From positions 17,338 through 26,984 of the forward strand of contig DIAL01000133.1 of NCBI GenBank assembly GCA_002414705.1: a DNA stretch of 9,647 nucleotides, in the 5' to 3' direction. The DNA comes from Flavobacteriaceae bacterium UBA5079. GTDB taxonomy: Bacteria > Bacteroidota > Bacteroidia > Flavobacteriales > Flavobacteriaceae. Below are positions 6,972 to 9,647 of this stretch, piece by piece. Under the pieces are notes generated by a model. It had not been told where the DNA came from, did not search any database, and saw nothing but the letters and a program-made list of their open reading frames with translations. Every line of letters begins with the position of its first letter. The stretch's first letter is position 1. A program made the position numbers and the translations under genes.

Positions 6972-7036
6972 TACATTGGTTTTGTGTGCAAACAAATCAT
7001 GTTTAATTAAAATTAAAAAGTCAATTAAAGTCTCAA

Positions 7037-7068
7037 TTTTTTGAGCGTAATTATGGCATTTTAATTTG
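7037..7068 (+). promoter_or_regulatory. putative flavobacterial promoter of the acyl-CoA synthetase operon
   Basis: Within the 113-base gap before the small membrane gene, TTTTTTG (7037-7043) is followed after 17 bases by TTAATTTG (7061-7068). The Bacteroidota consensus is TTTG or TTG around -33 and TAnnTTTG around -7, spaced by roughly 17-23 bases; the -7 box matches at seven of eight positions. The expected transcription start falls about ten bases before the ATG at 7085. AT-rich DNA gives such matches by chance, so this is only a candidate. Confidence 0.4.
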
Positions 7069-7084
7069 TTAAGGTATTCATATT

Positions 7085-7303
7085 ATGAAATTTCAAATTA
7101 ATCCAATGGCATCGGATATTATAATAAGTATCTATGTTATTGCTTCTCTTTATTTTCGTATTAAATTCGAAAATGAAACACCTGTTAGTGCCACAAATTC
7201 TGTCGTTATTGGTGCTTGTTTCGTTATTATTCTTTGGGCTTTAATTAAGCTTAAAATCTTAAACCCACGCTGGTTTGGCTTGTTTAATTCAAAAAAAGTC
7301 TAA
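7085..7303 (+). CDS. small two-helix membrane protein of unknown function, first gene of the acyl-CoA synthetase operon
   Basis: A 72-residue protein I do not recognise as a named family. A first hydrophobic segment runs from about residue 8 to 24 (MASDIIISIYVIASLYF), followed by a short polar stretch with FENETPVSATNS and a second segment at about 38-57 (NSVVIGACFVIILWALIKLK). It ends with NPRWFGLFNSKKV, giving a positive C-terminal tail. There is no signal-peptide cleavage site and no cysteine pair. The gene ends two bases before the start of the synthetase gene, so the two are tightly linked and probably translated together. The coding potential is supported by the close spacing and sensible codon use rather than by homology. 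A role near the membrane in carboxylate uptake or activation is a guess from position. Confidence 0.65.
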   Translation: MKFQINPMASDIIISIYVIASLYFRIKFENETPVSATNSVVIGACFVIILWALIKLKILNPRWFGLFNSKKV

Positions 7304-7305
7304 TC

Positions 7306-9204
7306 ATGAATTATCAAGACTTTTATAAAAACAGTATAGACAATCCACAAGATTTTTGGAAAGAACAAAGCGAGGAATTAGACTGGTTTGTTAAGCCAAG
7401 TAAAATTCTTTCAAACACCAAAGACGGCTATCATCAATGGTTTGAAGATGGTGAAACAAACTTAAGTTATCTCTGTATAGACAAACATATAAAGGATGGT
7501 TTTGGTCATCAAAATGCCATTATTTACGATTCGCCAGTTACAAACACCAAACAAAAAATAACCTATCATGAACTGTATGATCAGGTTAGCAAATTGGCAG
7601 GTGGCTTACAATCTTTAGGATTGCAAAAAGGCGACACAGTAATTATTTATATGCCCATGATTCCGCAGGCTGTTTTTGCTATGTTGGCATGTGTTAGAAT
7701 TGGTGTTATTCATTCCGTTGTTTTTGGCGGTTTTGCACCACATGAATTAGCTATTCGTATTGACGACTGTAAACCTAAAGCAGTCATTACAGCGTCTAGT
7801 GGTATTGAGATTGATAGAATAATTCCTTATAAACCATTTGTAGACGAAGCCATTAATCAAGCAAGTCATAAACCCAAAAACGTGATTGTTTTCAATAGGC
7901 ATTTGAAAGCAGATATTCCCAAGAAAAATTATGATATAGACTATACAGAATTAGTAAATAGTTCTAAATCTGTACCAGCTATTTCAGTAGAATCTACACA
8001 TCCTTCCTACATTCTATATACATCAGGAACCACAGGAACTCCCAAAGGTATTATTCGGGATACAGGTGGTTATGCAACGGCTTTAAAATTTTCCATGCGC
8101 TATGTATATGGGGTTAATCCTGGCGATGTTTTTTGGGCAGCTAGTGATGTTGGTTGGGTAGTTGGACATAGTTATATAGTTTATGCACCACTAATTAATA
8201 GAAATACAACCATTCTTTTTGAAGGCAAACCCATAAGAACACCAGATGCTTCTACCTTCTGGCGTGTTATAAGTGAACATAGCGTAAATGTTATGTTTAC
8301 TGCACCAACTGCTATTCGAGCTATTAAAAAAGAAGATCCTCATGGACGTTTTATAAAACAATTCGATTTATCCTGTTTGAAATATCAATTTTTAGCTGGC
8401 GAGCGTTGTGATGTTGCAACCTTGCAATGGACGCAAACGCATTTAAACGTTCCGGTAATAGACCATTGGTGGCAAACTGAAAGTGGTTGGCCTATGTTAG
8501 CAAATATGGTTGGTGTTGCACAGGAAGATGTAAAACCAGGTTCGGCAACGTTTCCAGTATGTGGTTATGATATTCGCATTTTATCGGAAGATGGTGAAGA
8601 AACAACAAACAGTGCTGAAGGCTATGTTGCCGTTAAATTGCCTTTGCCTCCAGGAACCTTAATGAGTCTTTGGGGAAATCCAGAGCGCTTTAAAAAAGGG
8701 TATTTGGATCGTTTTCCAGGCTATTATTTTTCAGGGGATGGCGGTTATCAAGATGAAGATGGATACATTTTTATCACAGGTCGTGTGGACGATGTTATAA
8801 ATGTTGCTGGTCACAGACTTTCAACTGCCGAAATGGAAGAAGTTGTAGCGGCACATGCAGCTGTTGCAGAGTGTGCTGTTTTTGGTGTTCATTGCGATTT
8901 AAAAGGGCAGAAACCATTGGGATTAATTGTTTTGAAATCGGAACTAGACCAAGATGTTTCAAATATTCAAAAAGATATTATTAAACGTGTTCGGCATGAA
9001 ATTGGAGCAGTTGCGTCCTTTAAAGATGTTTTGGTTGTAGAACGATTACCAAAAACACGATCTGGAAAAATTCTTCGTAAATTGTTGCGGAATATTGCAG
9101 ATGAACTAAATTATAACATCCCATCAACCATTGATGATCCAAATATTATAGAAGAAATTAAGGTGGTTTACCAAAATCACCAAATAGGAATACATAAAAA
9201 CTAA
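7306..9204 (+). CDS. prpE: AMP-forming acyl-CoA synthetase, propionyl-CoA synthetase-like
   Basis: A complete 632-residue cytosolic ligase of the acetyl-CoA synthetase class that converts a short-chain acid, ATP and CoA to acyl-CoA, AMP and diphosphate. The N-terminal cap WFEDGETNLSYLCIDKH (45-61) is followed by the ATP loop YTSGTTGTPKG (238-248), DHWWQTESG (386-394), the hinge region TGRVDDVINVAGHR (491-504) and the catalytic lysine Lys588 in PKTRSGK. That lysine is the site that Pat-type enzymes acetylate in relatives. Propionate preference is inferred from the pocket: Val286 and Ala364 (AGERCD) replace Thr311 and Val386 of Salmonella Acs, while Trp389 matches Trp414. The stretches LAGERCDVATLQW and WWQTESGWP are PrpE-like rather than Acs-like. 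It starts two bases after the small membrane gene and lies six bases before acs. The paralogue ACSS3 has the same signature, so butyrate or other acids are possible. Confidence 0.88.
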   Translation: MNYQDFYKNSIDNPQDFWKEQSEELDWFVKPSKILSNTKDGYHQWFEDGETNLSYLCIDKHIKDGFGHQNAIIYDSPVTNTKQKITYHELYDQVSKLAGGLQSLGLQKGDTVIIYMPMIPQAVFAMLACVRIGVIHSVVFGGFAPHELAIRIDDCKPKAVITASSGIEIDRIIPYKPFVDEAINQASHKPKNVIVFNRHLKADIPKKNYDIDYTELVNSSKSVPAISVESTHPSYILYTSGTTGTPKGIIRDTGGYATALKFSMRYVYGVNPGDVFWAASDVGWVVGHSYIVYAPLINRNTTILFEGKPIRTPDASTFWRVISEHSVNVMFTAPTAIRAIKKEDPHGRFIKQFDLSCLKYQFLAGERCDVATLQWTQTHLNVPVIDHWWQTESGWPMLANMVGVAQEDVKPGSATFPVCGYDIRILSEDGEETTNSAEGYVAVKLPLPPGTLMSLWGNPERFKKGYLDRFPGYYFSGDGGYQDEDGYIFITGRVDDVINVAGHRLSTAEMEEVVAAHAAVAECAVFGVHCDLKGQKPLGLIVLKSELDQDVSNIQKDIIKRVRHEIGAVASFKDVLVVERLPKTRSGKILRKLLRNIADELNYNIPSTIDDPNIIEEIKVVYQNHQIGIHKN

Positions 9205-9210
9205 CCAATT

Positions 9211-9647
9211 ATGAGTAATTATCATATTAAGCATTTAGAAGAATATTATCAAGTTTATAGAAAATCAGTTAGAGAACCCGAAAGCTTTTGGGAGGAAGTT
9301 GCTGAAGAACACTTTTTGTGGCGAAAAAAATGGGATCATGTATTGAGTTGGGATTTTTCTAAACCAGAAGTGAAGTGGTTTGAAGGTGCTGAACTAAACA
9401 TTACCGAAAATTGTATAGATAGACATTTAGCTACACGTGGCGAAAAAACAGCACTTATTTTTGAACCGAATAGTCCTGACGAAACGGCACAACATATTAC
9501 CTACCGACAATTATATCATCAGGTTAATAAAATGGCTAATGTGCTTAAATCTAAAGGTGTTAAAAAAGGCGATCGTGTGTGTATTTATGTACCCATGATT
9601 CCAGAATTAGCTATTGCATTATTAGCCTGTGCTAGAATTGGAGCCGT
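9211..9647 (+). CDS. acs: acetyl-CoA synthetase, N-terminal part (3' truncated by window)
   Basis: The reading frame starts at ATG 9211, six bases after the upstream synthetase gene, and is open to the right edge, giving 145 codons of an enzyme usually about 635-650 residues long. It shows the N-terminal cap of AMP-forming acetyl-CoA synthetases: [20 protein letters not shown] (25-44), [20 protein letters not shown] (54-73), the start of the large domain [18 protein letters not shown] (96-113), and [20 protein letters not shown] (119-138). The ATP loop, acyl pocket and catalytic lysine lie outside the window. The N-terminus resembles Acs ([16 protein letters not shown]) more than the upstream PrpE-like enzyme. 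Its place at the end of this cluster, with an SSS-STAC kinase nearby, matches the known link between CrbS-type systems and acs in other phyla. Intactness of the rest cannot be judged here. Confidence 0.88.
   Translation, partial: MSNYHIKHLEEYYQVYRKSVREPESFWEEVAEEHFLWRKKWDHVLSWDFSKPEVKWFEGAELNITENCIDRHLATRGEKTALIFEPNSPDETAQHITYRQLYHQVNKMANVLKSKGVKKGDRVCIYVPMIPELAIALLACARIGA

Noticed and set aside
6981..6996. Short inverted repeat TTTGT-N6-ACAAA after the response regulator gene, a possible operator
   Set aside because: Arms of five bases in AT-rich DNA are expected by chance, and no second copy was seen upstream of the other operons.
7032..7045. Hairpin CTCAA-TTTT-TTGAG as terminator after the response regulator
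   Set aside because: A five-base stem with the T tract in the loop rather than after the stem does not make an intrinsic terminator.

Overview
The window looks like the chromosome of a member of the Bacteroidota, most likely a marine Flavobacteriaceae species. The DNA is strongly AT-rich, start codons are preceded by A/T-rich leaders instead of Shine-Dalgarno sequences, and the protein families (DUF4212 plus VC_2705-type symporter, Bacteroidota-type porin) fit that group. Every gene I can support is on the plus strand. I cannot name the genus.

Layout. Bases 2-229 hold the 3' end of a small helix-turn-helix protein related to IS1-type transposase N-terminal domains, cut by the left edge. Bases 337-3630 form an uptake operon: an outer-membrane porin, a DUF4212 small symporter subunit, and a 591-residue sodium:solute symporter. 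It is closed by a very strong intrinsic terminator at 3652-3691. Bases 3718-6971 form a sensory operon: a 64-residue two-helix membrane protein, a sensor kinase with a transporter-like SSS (SLC5) domain, STAC linker and histidine kinase core, and a single-domain response regulator. As read here, the sensor kinase is broken by a one-base deletion in an A tract (4430-4435). After a 113-base gap with a plausible flavobacterial promoter comes an activation operon (7085 to beyond the right edge): a 72-residue two-helix membrane protein, a propionyl-CoA synthetase-like enzyme, and the first 145 codons of acetyl-CoA synthetase.

How the genes fit together. This reads as one short-chain carboxylate module. 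The porin would admit acetate or propionate across the outer membrane, the DUF4212/SSS pair would import it with sodium, and the two AMP-forming synthetases would trap it as acyl-CoA. The SSS-STAC kinase and its receiver partner resemble the CrbS arrangement, which controls acs in gammaproteobacteria. Unlike CrbR, the response regulator here has no DNA-binding domain, so the output step is unclear.

Most notable points: the frameshift in the kinase, the small membrane protein whose gene overlaps the kinase start (a possible dedicated subunit of the sensor), the missing output domain, and the acyl-pocket residues that separate the two synthetases. I found no CRISPR array, tRNA, rRNA, complete insertion sequence or obvious phage element.
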